Shown: positions 44,698 to 56,572 of the stretch, in pieces
Layout: each line of letters opens with the position of its first letter
How positions within the stretch are numbered: the first letter of the stretch is position 1
From: Trissonchulus latispiculum
Taxonomy: Eukaryota; Nematoda; Enoplea; Enoplida; Ironidae
Assembly (NCBI GenBank): GCA_030248195.1
Contig: JASAND010011151.1
Coordinates: forward strand, 16,948 to 80,947
Length of the DNA stretch: 64,000 bases
Direction of reading: 5' to 3'
The notes under the pieces: model-generated
What the model was told of the DNA's origin: nothing
What the model saw: only the letters and a program-made list of their open reading frames with translations
Databases searched by the model: none
Made by a program: the position numbers and the translations under genes

Positions 44698-45975
44698 TGG
44701 GTATGTCACGTTAAACTGCACAGCGAGTGCAGAAGGTTTCCGGAAAGTTGGTGATTTGTCTCGAAATATTTCGAGACAACTGGTCATCTTTCGAGACATT
44801 TTTAAAATTTTTTGAGACATATTACGTAATTGAATAAAATGTTTCGAGACATTTAAAAATATTTCGAGACTTGTGAAAATATTTCGAGACTTCAGACAAT
44901 ATTTCGAGACTTCAGACAATATTGTGAGACTTCTGAAAATATTTCGAGACGTCTCGAAAAATGGAAAGTTGTTGAAATATAAAATGTCTCGAAATATAAA
45001 ATGTCTCGAAATATGAAATGCCTCGAAATATGAAATCTCTTAAATTATGGAAAGCTTCAAAAGATAGGTGAAATGAGTTCTCAAAGTTGATAAGATTCCT
45101 TGAAGTACAACCAGTTGTAGCCCCAAAACTTCACCAGTGCATCTCGAAAAAGAATCTCTTCGCCGTTTTGCAAGAAAATCAGATATAACAAGTTTGTCTT
45201 TTCTACAATTGATGTTTTGAAAGTTAGGGAGTACGGTAAAATCTTCTCTGATCAGTGTAATTTTCTTTTTGTGAGTGCGAAATTAGGTGTAAGTCTGACA
45301 TGAAAGAAGCTGCTACTTTGCAAAACAATTGCAGAGAAGAAAACTGCATCACACTTCAATATTGTTTGAGCGAAACTAAATAAACAATTTTCAGGTTTCT
45401 GAATACAAATTCTACTGTCTCCGCGGTTCATTATCATACCTACAACATAAATACACAATTATGCAGATTTAAAAATGGAATCCCTAAGTTGTTTTTGTGA
45501 ACATATAAAACCTAATCTTTTGCCTGCCGGCTAATCTAATGTCGAGACTCAAATTAATTTGAGATATCAGCGAGTTGAGTTGAGTCAACCATTAATTTAA
45601 AAAAGAACTCACTAAACTCCTGTTTGGAAATACCTTCGTTTCAAAAGTTTAAAATGTTTCGAAGGTTTAAATATTTTGAAATTGGGAGAATGAATAGAAG
45701 GATGTTCAACAATGTCTCGAAAGTTTGTGAAAGTTTGTAAATGACTCGAAAGTTTTGAAAGATGTCTCAAAAACGGAGAATGTCTCGAAATATTTCCAGA
45801 CAATTTTCAATATTTCAGGAAAGTTCTAGAATTTCTAGAAATATTACGTAACTTTCGAGAAACTTCAACAATATTTCGAGTCATATTTCGAGACAAATGG
45901 TAAACTTTCAAGACTTTTTCCCAAACTTTCCGGAAACCTTCTGCACTCGCTGTGGAATTTAACGTGACACACCCA
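44698..45975. mobile_element. 1,278-bp TIR element private to the left arm
   Basis: Termini TGGGTATGTCACGTTAAA and its inverted match (TGGGTGTGTCACGTTAAA) form TIRs of about 50 bp. It is flanked by TTA (44695-44697 and 45976-45978). The right arm has a single TTA at the matching place (57776-57779 region), so boundaries are defined by an empty site. TTA duplications fit the PIF/Harbinger type. The interior is an array of ATTTCGAGAC-like units on both strands, with no ORF. Confidence 0.8.
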
Positions 45976-46205
45976 TTACAATCTATAGCTTGCAATAGAA
46001 TTAAAATTTTCTTCTCGTTAGCAGAAAATTTATAAATTGCAATCTTTAAGACCTAACAGTCAGCAGAAATTTTTAATCAATTATGTTGGCGTTAATAGAA
46101 ATGTTGGATCTGCCACATAAAAGTGACAGCTGCATACGGCTGGATTGCTAATAAGATCTCTTTACTTGAGCTACCCCATGGTCTATATCTGTGCCACAAA
46201 GTAGA

Positions 46206-46620
46206 CTAATCAGACAACGTCGGGGCAAACCTGTTAACCGCCCCCTTAATAGTGAAAAATATAAGCCATGCATTGACTTCTGACGGAAACAAGCAGAAAC
46301 TTAAGATATAAGGTTTCATCCACGGCTTCTGAGTAAATTTAAGTACTCGGTGAATCTTTGCCAGCTCAAGACCCAGTGCCAGGTATTGCTTAAGGTTGAC
46401 ATAATGAACAATATAGTTCTTCTTTGGGAGGAGATTGGGGACTAATTTTTCTACCTTTCCTGAGCTTAGGGATAAATCCTTCTTCAGTTTGGAAAGCATA
46501 TATTCAGTAATAGTCAGAGTTTCAGGAGCTAAGGGATAAGAATTGTGAGAGTCATGCAAATATTGAGGATAGTCCAGATCGATCTCTAGCACATAGCCTG
46601 TTTCCTGGTCCATCTGCAAT
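46206..46620 (-). pseudogene. Polinton polymerase B fragment fused after gag (left arm)
   Basis: About 105 residues starting at ETGYVLEIDLDYPQ and ending at WMKPYI correspond to the polymerase segment between motif A and motif B. The Polinton at 5728-6005 has ILEVDLDYPQHLH...EKLVPNL...WMKPYIEL at the same place. Divergence shows a different Polinton family. It follows the gag-derived frame with a sharp junction near 46618, and no other polymerase motif is present. The frame is open, but it has no catalytic residue of its own. Confidence 0.75.
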
Positions 46621-48778
46621 CGTACGAGGACCAAATCCAAAATTATTCCTATCAGAAAAAACTGTAGACGCATTCGAAAATTTAGACTGTTTCCTCTGAA
46701 AATGGAGATTATACCGAAAATTTGCTAGTAAAAACCTAGGTTGCTGGGAATTCAATGGCCTAAAGCCAGCGCTCTGATTTTGGAAACGTGAATTTCGAAA
46801 AGTTGGACCAGAAAAAGAGTTTCCCTGATGGAAATTGGCTTGATTTGATACCTTCGAATTTTGTTGGATTGGTCGAAGACTGGCTACCGTCAATAGGTAC
46901 CAATTTTACCCATCGTTGTTGATCTGGTATAAAAAGAACACGTTCCTCCATTTCAGATTGAAATTGCTTTGAGTTTCCAGAAAAACCGTTAGGCGGAAAA
47001 GAAACATTAGAGGGAGGGCTTGTACGTACGTACGTATTAGAATTTGGCGTCGAAAAACCATAAAAATTTGGCTGAATGGAGCATGTCATATTTGTACGTA
47101 CATACGTATTTGCAGAATTTGGACAATTTTCTAAGTTTGTTCGTCCGAATTGATGGATAGGTGGTAACTTAGGCTTTACTACCCCCGCATAAGAAGAGAA
47201 GACGGAACAAATTTGATCCGATGAAATAGTCTTCTGGTTGGGGTATGTCTCCATTAAACTTTCCACCACGTACTCAGATGAAGAAAAGACCGAACAAACA
47301 TTAGGGTTAGAATTCGAAACTGTAGTAGAACCAGGGATAGAATTTTCTCCAGGAGGGGACGAAGTTACTGCGGGTTGGGAGCCCTGGAGTTTACGCCTCC
47401 CGCAATCTGAAAATTCTGCCCGCTAGAATTTAAGGGAACTATATAAGAAACATTCGGTTGCACCTGCTGATATTGCTCCTAGGACATAATTTGGAATGCC
47501 TGACCGTTAGCATCCATTAGAACATCTGGACGAGAACCGCGCCTTTGAGAGTTTCCACGATTACCCCTGGAACCACGAGAATTATTTCGAGAACAATTGT
47601 TGTTACTACTGTTGTTATTGTTCCAGTTTGAGCGCGAATTTTTATTCAAATTTTGGTTTTGGTAGTTGCCGCGGTTATTGCCACGGAAGTTACCACGTCC
47701 ACGGCCGCGCCTAAAGTTTGAATTGCCTCGATTAGTACGCAGGGCACAATTTGAAGCAATTTCCGCATTCATAGCAAGTCACGTTACTGAGATCACGCGG
47801 GGACTGAGCAGATCGCTGGTTAGAATTTTGCTGCTGAGCTGGCGGAGACTGCGTCGAAGTAGATGGCGTAGCTTGAGCTGCAGCAACTGTAGGAGATTCC
47901 GTGGAAATAGGAGACTTCGCACTACAAATTTGCGCTTCCCTCTTGCCTCCTATGACGGCATCCAAATCAATTTCCTATTGCGCATTTTTGAGCTTCATAT
48001 CAAAAAGTTGGGACTGCAGTTTGGATAATTTTTCATCCTATTCCGAGTTTTCGGCGGTAGAAACACTACAGACCTTCTCTTTCGTCTTTGATTCCTTTTT
48101 GGAATTGGGAGTGGAGGTCGACGAATCTTGAGTTTGTTCCTCCTCCAACCGCGAAAGCTGAATCACAATTTTAAGCAATTTTTCCATGTTCTGTCCCCAA
48201 CATTCCATATCAGCTAGGAGTGAGACACCCAAGATTTTCAAATCAGAGCGAAGACCTTTACGGAGCTGTTTAAAAATGTTCACTGCCCTTCCATTTTCAT
48301 TCTCATTCGGGAAAGCCTTTCGGGCTAAAATTTCCAAGTCAGCGGCAAAATCTTGTACCTTTTCGTCCTTTTTTTGAATACGTACATAGAAATTTCTCGA
48401 ATGCTCAGCCGCTGTCCTTGTCACAGGTTCGTACAAAAGCTTCAAAAGTTTGACTAATTCTGGAAGTCCAAGAGAAGAAAGTCGATGAAGGACAGTTTCC
48501 CCAATTTTGGCTAACAATAGGGAGCGTTTCTTTTCCTCAGGGATTTCGTGAGCACGGATAATTGCCCCAAAACTTGTGATCCATCCCTCTGGGATCAACG
48601 TGGTTTCTCTACCGTTATAAAGACTTAAACTCTTGAAAAGCGCAATACAGGTTTTGATATCCGCCATATTTTGCAAATGCTGACGATGCTGAGCTATAGT
48701 TACCACAGGAATGATTTGAGCGCGTAAATCAGCGAATTGATAAAAAAGGTTATCCCAATTTTCTCTATGCCTTTGCAA
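46621..48778 (-). pseudogene. Retroelement gag, left arm (broken)
   Basis: ATG at 48778 opens a 246-residue frame whose middle (GWITSFGAIIRAHEIPEEKK, then FYVRIQKKDEKVQDFAADLEIL) is a retrotransposon gag capsid-like helical region. A stop at 48038 (TAG where the right copy has CAG) and the TAG near 47968 shared with the right copy interrupt it. The remainder continues in pieces: a Ser/Thr/Gln-rich link, a damaged zinc knuckle (CYECGN with the later Cys out of phase, near 47760), an Arg/Gly/Asn-rich stretch, and a Ser/Asn/Phe-rich C-terminus to about 46620. Small in-frame losses relative to the right arm occur near 48460 and 48368. Confidence 0.75.
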
Positions 48779-48781
48779 ACG

Positions 48782-50890
48782 CTCTTACGCAAAATTATCG
48801 ATTGTCGAAATTTTTCGCAAAAATTGGAAAAAAGTCGTCCAAAAACAAGGAAAATAGTCGCAAAATGTCAGAAAGACTCGTATAATTTATCTACGCCTTT
48901 AGATGAGGTCGTAGTTGGTATTCCAAAATGGAAACTTCAAAAGTCTACCCAAACATGAAATGATCAAAAATCAACTATTGGGTCACAACAAAAAAATGTC
49001 AAATCTAGGCAAAAACACTGGAAATATGATGAAATCGTGGAAAAAGACACCACAAATTATTCCACGACCTTTGTTTTAGTCGTTCGTGACAAAAGATCCG
49101 AAAATTGGGCGTTATCAGAAAAAACACACAAGGGGGGCACGCCGACAGAAAAGGAAAAATCTGAAATTTTGGCAAAAATAGGAAAAATCCAAGCAAAGCA
49201 TAGCAATTCTAGCGTGGCTACGCTCTACGTTCGTGGAATTGACCGTGGAATTCGACAAAATTTGCCAAATCGTTGAAAATTACAGATCAACTACAGTGGG
49301 GTCAAAAGCCAAAATCGGAAAAAGCGCCCTTTTTGGGTCTAAATCACAAAAATACTAGGAATCCTGGAATTCTGCAGTTAGGGTACGTTCTACGACCGTA
49401 GTTGTACTCGTAGGTCAGCTCAGAATTGACAAAAACACTGAAAATCGAAAAATCACTAGGGGGGCACCGCGAAAAAATGTAAAAAATCGAAAAATCGGTG
49501 ACAAAATACGAAATTTTCCAAACTTGGACAAAATCTGATATTTCTATGCTCAGAAACGAGTAGAGCACCTACTGAAACCTATAGTGGGGTCCAAATACCG
49601 AGTTCCAAAAAATAACTCAAAAAATGAATATGTTCGAATCTCAAAAAAATTTTGACAGGGTTTTTTTAGAAAATTGGCCATTTTCCGGAAATTCTTTGAA
49701 TTATAGGTCTAGCGTGATGGCGTTGATGTTATCCAATCGTTATTAGCCCTTGAAACTAGAAAAATTGGTTAAACAATAAATTTTTCGTCGATTTTTGGGT
49801 CAAAATTGGCGATTTTGGGTCAATATCGATTTTTACCTTTTTTGAACCGAAATCGAAATTTTGGTGGGGGCACGTTTATCACAGCTTGTTTACGACCTAA
49901 TAGTGCTAAAATGACCAAAAATCAGGTTCCTAATAGCTTTTACGAAAAATCTAGCCCTGCGAAAATTCTATTATTACGTACGTAAGCGACAGTTCAAAAT
50001 CAAAATGGGGGTCCTAGAAAAAATTCTGTCGATTTAAATTTTGAAAATTCCTACTGGGGGGGTACAGAAAAACACGGAGAATTCATTTCTGGCCACTATA
50101 GAAAATTTCAGAGGGGGGTCCAAAATTTTTTGGAAAGTTTTTGGACTCAATCAAATTTTGAAAATGTGGTCCTTAGAGGTGGACCAAAAATATCGCTAAA
50201 CTAAAAATATCAATACAACGTACTTAGAAACTAATAAACCAAAAATTTAGTAAATTTGAAGAGGGGGGAACCTGAAATTCACAATTTAGAAACCTAAATT
50301 TATAATTATATTATGGCTTTTATAGCAGCCCTGGGAGTCAACTAGGTAGGCGTTGCTGCTTCAATTATAATTAATTTAATTTATTAAATTACCTACCCTA
50401 AATTTTGGGTGGTGTAGTGATCACCAAAAAGTGAACCCTTCACCTCTCAGATCAAATCTCCCCCAAATTCTGATGTGAATCCGGAGCCCTTTTGACTAAA
50501 ATTTCCCCAAAGACGGCTCAAAAAATTCGTAGAGTGTCCCCAAAGCCTCCCCAATAGATTCCCGGAGGGGGAAGTCGGTCCCCTAAATTTTCTGGGGGGG
50601 GGTCGGTCAGCAGTGAAGTCGTGGAGTTCCCCCGACCACGGTTTCCACGGCAAAATCGGAATAGCTATGTACCGGCTTGCTCATTCTCAATAATTTGAAA
50701 AATTAAGAGAAAGGAATAAGCTCAATAGAAACTAAAGAAAACTAATCAAAACTAATTATCTAAATTACAAATAAACAGGAAAAATTGAAAATATCAAAAT
50801 CGTAATAAATTTCGAAATTTTGGAAGTTCGAAATTTTCGTCAAAAAGTGATGGTCAGCCAGACAGAGTCAAACTGTGCACGCTTGCCATA
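48782..50890 (-). other. Retroelement leader, left block
   Basis: About 2.1 kb between LTR and gag on the minus strand. No long ORF, many GGGG runs. The gag-proximal 600 bp also occurs at 52660-53389 and 63480-64000, and the LTR-proximal part also occurs at 63135-63480. Confidence 0.6.
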
Positions 50891-51276
50891 TGTTAATTCC
50901 ATACCTCAGCTGCCTGGACCTAAGGCGGAATCTAGAGGCGGTACGACTGCAGGTAATTCAAATGACCTAAATCGTTTAACTAAAGGTTCTAACTACCCAA
51001 ACTAATGCTCATGAGTTACCATGTCGAATGATCGTTGATGATGAGCGGCTAACCAACTACCAATTTCGTGGCGCAACAATGAATTTATTAGGGGACCAGC
51101 AATAATACTTCAACCGTTCGGCAACAAATCGAAACACTAACTAATTAGACAGTTTGCTAATTAACGACATTAGCTACAGAGACTGACAACCTTACACAAT
51201 AGTGAGAAAGAAATAAGTTTTTGATTAAGTCTTGCTTTTAGAGTTTAAGTTGCAACAGTTTAGTTGATTCTCAACA
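50891..51276 (-). repeat. LTR, left block
   Basis: 386 bp starting TGTTGAGAATC and ending GGAATTAACA on the minus strand. Inverted partner at 62745-63134. The following PBS-like sequence is TATGGCAAGCGTGCAC, which has lost the GACC core seen in the partner. Confidence 0.7.
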
Positions 51277-51360
51277 TATATATATAAATAAATAAATAAA
51301 TGTATATATATATATATGTATATATATATATAAATAAATATATATATTTATATATATATA

Positions 51361-51418
<58 letters not shown>
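51277..51418. repeat. TA-rich microsatellite
   Basis: About 140 bases of (TA)n and AATA-type repeats between the LTR and the next block. A short TA/TTTA run lies at the matching place near 62720-62744. Confidence 0.85.
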
Positions 51419-51419
<1 letters not shown>

Positions 51420-51479
51420 TCGATAATACAGTGCCAGTTATGTAAAGTGCAATAAATATTTGGTCAACTAAAAACTGTT

Positions 51480-51845
51480 GTAGGTGTAGATGAGAACGTC
51501 CATGAAGTACGTCGAGTGTGCATGAAGAAAAATCTTTTCAATTTAAAAAATTTATTTCAAATCGAAAAAATTGGATTAAAACCCTACAAGTTTAGTACAC
51601 ACAATAAATTGTATTCGTAGCGGGTTCAGTCATATTTTAAAGCAAAAGCAAACAAAAAGTCTGAAAATTCACCAAGTCTTAAATACTAACTTAGTCCTGA
51701 ACAAAAAATTCGAATATTCACGAATAATTCGAATATTTGTTCATCGAATTATTCGTTAACTATTCGCGAATAGTAAACGACTATTCGAATATTGGTGGTA
51801 TTCGCGAATATCGAATTATTCGATATACGTCCCATGCTTATTAGC
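51480..51845 (-). repeat. ATTCG-rich repeat fragment
   Basis: Contains many ATTCG/CGAAT units, ending near CCCATGCTTATTAGC. It matches, inverted, the first half of the insert at 56573-57505 (shared TGTGTACTAAACTTG and CGTTTACTATTCG-type strings). Probably a truncated copy of the same element. Confidence 0.55.
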
Positions 51846-51929
51846 AAACGTGTCAAGAATAAAATCGTGCAAACGATAAAATTTTCACGAATTTGAAATG
51901 TTTTGTTGAAACTTTACACGACTTTTACA

Positions 51930-52650
51930 CGATTTCTTTTTGCAGCAATTCTTTGCTCCGCTTTTTTTGCTTCCCAGCAAGAAGCAACTTTTGTTAAGGT
52001 GCTGGTATCCTTTTGTGCAGTGCTTTTGTGGTAATTTTTTCGAAACGCTGTAACTTTCGCAATTTTGGGAGTTGGAAAGAGTTTAAACATCATTTTAAAG
52101 CTTATTATCTGTACATTTACATGAGCTTACGAAGCTAGCAAGATTAGCAAAAAAATACCAAAAATTTTCTGACATGCTGACATGCTGACACCAAAAATTT
52201 TTGAACATCGATTTCTCAAAACTGTGGAATCAGCCAAAATTTTTTCTTGTGCCATGATATGAAGGACATGTGGACCGAGGATCATTTTTTGGATTTGGCC
52301 CAACAAGTTTCAATGCTCCAAAAAAATACGACAAATGAGCGGTGACACGAAATTTCACAACTTTGCATTCAGTTTTCTCGCAACTGGAAACGTTTTAGCT
52401 CAAACCGAGAAAAAAGACCCTCCGCAATAGTGCGAATCTTCATTTCGCCAAAAATCAAGCGAATCCAATGGTAGTTTTTGAGAAATCGATGTTCAAAACA
52501 AAATAATCGCAGTTTTGCTAAAATGGTTTTTCGGCGAATTCGCTAGCTTAAAGCAACGAACTCCAGCGAACAGACATTGATAAAATGTGCAATTGGACGA
52601 CATATCGATTGAGTATAAATAAGCCAAATTGTCTGTAAGATTTATCAGAT
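51930..52650. repeat. Inverted block X, left copy
   Basis: Reverse-complement match to 61830-62540. No ORF. Contains CTTCCCAGCAAGAAGCAA, also found at 41320-41337, where the gag-pro fragment meets the left arm. Confidence 0.65.
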
Positions 52651-53389
52651 TTTATCCAAGTTTGGAAAATTTCCTATTTTGTCACCGTTTTTTCGATTTT
52701 TTACATTTTTTCGCGGTGCCCCCCCTAGTGATTTTTCGATTTTCAGTGTTTTTGTCAATTCTGAGCTGACCTACGGTCGTAGAACGTACCCTAACTGCAG
52801 AATTCCAGGATTCCTAGTATTTTTGTGATTTTGACCCAAAAAGGGCGCTTTTCCGGTTTTGGCTTTTGACCCCACTGTAGTTGATCTGTAATTTTCAACG
52901 ATTTGGCAAATGTTGTCCAATTCCACGGTCAATTCCACGAACGTAGAGCGTAGCCACTCTAGAATTGCTAGGCTTTGCTTGGAGTTTTAATATTTTTGCC
53001 AAAATTTCAGATTTTTCCTTTTCTGTCGGCGTGCCCCCCTTGTGCGTTTTTTCTGATAACGCCCAATTTTCGGATCTTTTGTCACGAACGACTAAAACAA
53101 AGGTCGTGGAATAATTTGTGGTGTCTTTTTCTACGATTTCATCATATTTCCAGTGTTTTTGCCTAGATTTGACATTTTTTGTTGTGACCCAATAGTTGAT
53201 TTTTTATCATTTCATGTTTGGGTAGACTTTTGAAGTTTCCATTTTGGAATACCAACTACGACCTCATCTAAAGGCGTAGATAAATTGTACGAGTCTTTCT
53301 GACATTTTGCGACTATTTTCCTTGTTTTTGCACAACTTTTTTCCAATTGTTGCGAAAAATTTCGACAATCGATAATTCTGCGTAAGAGT

Positions 53390-56135
53390 TTGCAAAGGCA
53401 TAGAGAAAATTGGGATAACCTTTTTGATCAATTCGCTGATTTACGCGCTCAAATCATTCCTGTGGTAACTATAGCTCAGCATCGTCAGCATTTGCAAAAT
53501 ATGGCGGATATCAAAACCTGTATTGCGCTTTTCAAGAGTTTAAGTCTTTATAACGGTAGAGAAACAATGTCGACTCCAGGGCCCCGTTGCATAAAAACTA
53601 TCAGTCCACACTGATAGACTGTTAGACTGTTAGACTGATAAATATCAGTGTTAGAATTTCCGTTGCATAAAGCTACTGATAAAAATCAGTGAATTCTATC
53701 AGTCTGATTATCAGTGCAGCCTTAACTGACAATGGAACGCCGCTTTGACTGATAATCAGTGCAGTAGTTAGACTGATAATCAGCCTATCAACTTACTATA
53801 AAATGGCAATGAAAGTGGTCAAATGTTTGTCTTAGTGCGCGTAATTGGTCTCAATTTAATTGTACCATTATAAACTATACTAAAACAATTGGTAATACTG
53901 TTTTTAGTCATAGTTGAAAAAATGTGAAACTGTTAATTAAAGCTCCGCAATTCTTAATTTCATCCCATTTTCTTCTTTAATGTCTCCCGATAAATTGTTT
54001 TCAAAGTAAATTGTAGTTTCAGTTCCAAAATAACAAAACTGCATACAAATAGTCTGCTAATTATCACTCTAACAGTGGCTTGACGACTGATAGGTCCGTT
54101 TTAACAGTGTGAAACTAACACTGTTAGCTTTTATGCAACAAACACTGTTAGAATCACTGATAGTTTCACTGATATTTATCAGTTAACAGTGGACTAACAG
54201 TGTTAGTTTTTATGCAACGGAAACAACTGTTTGACTGTTAGACTGATAGACTGATTAACTGTTAAAAGTTTTATGCAACAGGGCCCAGAGGGATGGATCA
54301 CAAGTTTTGGGGCAATTATCCGTGCTCACAAAATCCCTGAGGAAAAGAAACGCTCCCTATTGCTAGCCAAAATTGGGGAAACTGTCCTTCATCGACTTTC
54401 TTCTCTTGGACTTTCGGATACGTATGAAAAATTAGTCAAACTTTTGAAACTTTTGTACGAACCTGTGACAAGGACAGCGGCTGAGCATTCGAGAAATTTC
54501 TATGTACGTATTCAAAAAGAGCAAAAAGAGGACGAAAAGGTACAAGATTTTGCCGCTGACTTGGAAATTTTAGCCCGAAAGGCTTTCCCGAATGAGAATG
54601 AAAATGGAAGGGCAGTGAACATTTTTAAACAGCTCCGTAAAGGTGTTCGCTCTGACTTGAAAACCTTGGGTGTCTCACTCCTAGCTGATATGGAATGTTG
54701 GGGACAGAACATGAAAAAATTGCGCAAAATTGTGATTCAGCTTTCGCGGTTGGAGGAGGAACAAACTCGAGATTCTTCGACCTCCACTCCCAATTTTAAA
54801 AAGGAATCAAAGACGAAAGCGAAGGTCTGTAGTGTTTCTACCGCCGAAAACTCGGAACAGGATGAAAAATTATCCAAACTGCAGTCCCAACTTTTTGATA
54901 TGAAACTCAAAAATGCGCAATAGGAAATTGATTTGGATGCCGTCATAGGAGGCAAAACGGAAGCGCAAATTTGTAGTGCGAAGTCTCCTATTTCCACGGA
55001 ATCTCCTACACTTGCTGCAGCTCAAGCTACGCCATCTACTTCGACGCAGTCTCCGCCAGCTCAGCAGCAAAATTCTAACCAGCGATCTGTTCAGTCCCCG
55101 CGTGATCTCAGTAACGTGACTTGCTATGAATGCGGAAATTGCTTCAAATTGTGCCCTGCGTACTAATCGAGGCAATTCAAACTTTAGGCGCGGCCGTGAA
55201 CGTGGTAATTTCCGTGGCAATAACCGCGGCAACTGCCAAAACCAAAATTGGAATAAAAATTCGCGCTCAAACTGGAACAATAACAACAGTAGTAACAACA
55301 ATGAGTCTCGAAATAATTCTCGTGGTTCCAGGGGTAATCGTGGAAACTCTCAAAGGCGCGGTTCTCGTCCAGATGTTCTAATGGATGCTAACGGTCAGGC
55401 ATTCCAAATTATGTCCTACGAGCAATATCAGCAGGTGCAACCGAATGTTTCTTATATACTTCCCTTAAATTCTAGCGGGCAGAATTTTCAGATTGCGGGA
55501 GGCGTAAACTCCAGGGCTCCCAACCCACAGTAACTTCGTCCCCTCCTGGAGAAAATTCTATCCCTAGTTCTACTACAGTTTCGAATTCTAACCCTAATGT
55601 TTGTTCGGTCTTTTCTTCATCTGAGAACGTGGTGGAAAGTTTAATGGAGACATACCCCAACCAGAAGACTATTTCATGACGGTAGCCAGGTCGACAAGCG
55701 CAATGCACGTTTTCTTCGACCAATCCAACAAAATTCGAAGGTATCAAATCAAACCAATTTCCATCAGGCAAACTCTTTTTCTGGTCCAACTTTTCGAAAT
55801 TCACGTTTCCAAAATCAGGCTGGCTGGCTTTAGGCCATTGAATTCCCAGCAACCAAACAGATTTACTAGGAAAAGAACAAGAAACTGAGGAAGAACTCCG
55901 TAAAGGACAGGGAGTAGGAGCTTCAAAAGGAAAACGGGTACGTAAGAAGTTACAACAAACTAAACGGAAGATAAAGCATAAGGTTTTGGACCCAGATTTT
56001 CCCGATAAACTCCTTTTTGAAGATGTCTTGCTTGCTGGCGCTGGCTTTAGGCCATTGAATTCCCAGCAACCTAGGTTTTTACTAGCAAATTTTCGGTATA
56101 ATCTCCATTTTCAGAGGAAACAGTCTAAATTTTCG
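53390..56135 (+). pseudogene. Retroelement gag, right arm (insert-split, broken)
   Basis: ATG at 53390 starts the same protein as in the left arm. It is interrupted at 53580 by a 706-bp insert, after which the frame resumes (GWITSFGAIIRAHKIPEEKK), and the insert plus TSD explains the phase change. It runs to a TAG at 54921-54923, continues in the same frame to the damaged zinc knuckle near 55125, then shifts frame into the Arg/Gly/Asn-rich and Gln-rich segments to 55533. The part near 55880-56035 encodes VLDPDFPDKLLFEDVLL, matching a block in the LTR2 gag-like protein. The left arm has lost that segment. Confidence 0.75.
53580..54285. mobile_element. 706-bp TIR element private to the right arm
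   Basis: Begins GGCCCCGTTGCATAAAA and ends TTTTATGCAACAGGGCC, flanked by CAG on both sides (53577-53579 and 54286-54288). The left arm shows a single CCCAG at the matching site (48586-48592 region). The interior is rich in CTGATAG and CTGTTAG units, with no ORF. The same terminal string is found in the loop of the fold-back at 8909-10115. Confidence 0.8.
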
Positions 56136-56136
56136 A

Positions 56137-56560
56137 ATGCGTCTACAGTTTTTTCTGATAGGAATAATTTTGGATTTGGTCCTCGTACGATTGCAGATGG
56201 ACCAGGAAACAGGCTATGTGCTAGAGATCGATCTGGACTATCCTCAATATTTGCATGACTCTCACAATTCTTATCCCTTAGCTCCTGAAACTCTGACTAT
56301 TACTGAATATATGCTTTCCAAACTGAAGAAGGATTTATCCCTAAGCTCAGGAAAGGTAGAAAAATTAGTCCCCAATCTCCTCCCAAAGAAGAACTATATT
56401 GTTCATTATGTCAACCTTAAGCAATACCTGGCACTGGGTCTTGAGCTGGCAAAGATTCACCGAGTACTTAAATTTACTCAGAAGCCGTGGATGAAACCTT
56501 ATATCTTAAGTTTCTGCTTGTTTCCATCAGAAGTCAATGCATGGCTTATATTTTTCACTA
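56137..56560 (+). pseudogene. Polinton polymerase B fragment fused after gag (right arm)
   Basis: Same segment as in the left arm, from QETGYVLEIDLDYPQ (about 56205) to WMKPYI (about 56505), with almost no amino-acid change. The upstream junction with gag-derived sequence is the same in both arms, so the fusion happened before the duplication. It contains no polymerase active-site motif and cannot be an enzyme on its own. Confidence 0.75.
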
Positions 56561-56572
56561 TTAGGGGCGTAT

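Larger units (their letters stand above)
41340..49510 (-). repeat. Left arm of a large inverted duplication
   Basis: Reads as the reverse complement of 52660-61490 with scattered differences. It carries, in minus-strand order, retroelement leader, gag, polymerase fragment, a non-coding stretch and a peptide gene. Private changes are a 1,278-bp insert at 44698-45975, a deletion in peptide exon 2, and loss of about 210 bp next to the gag end. Local order is slightly shuffled at the outer end (41430-41580). Confidence 0.8.

Noticed and set aside
51277..51418. TA-rich tract as a replication origin or centromere
   Set aside because: A plain dinucleotide microsatellite of 140 bases; nothing else supports such a role.
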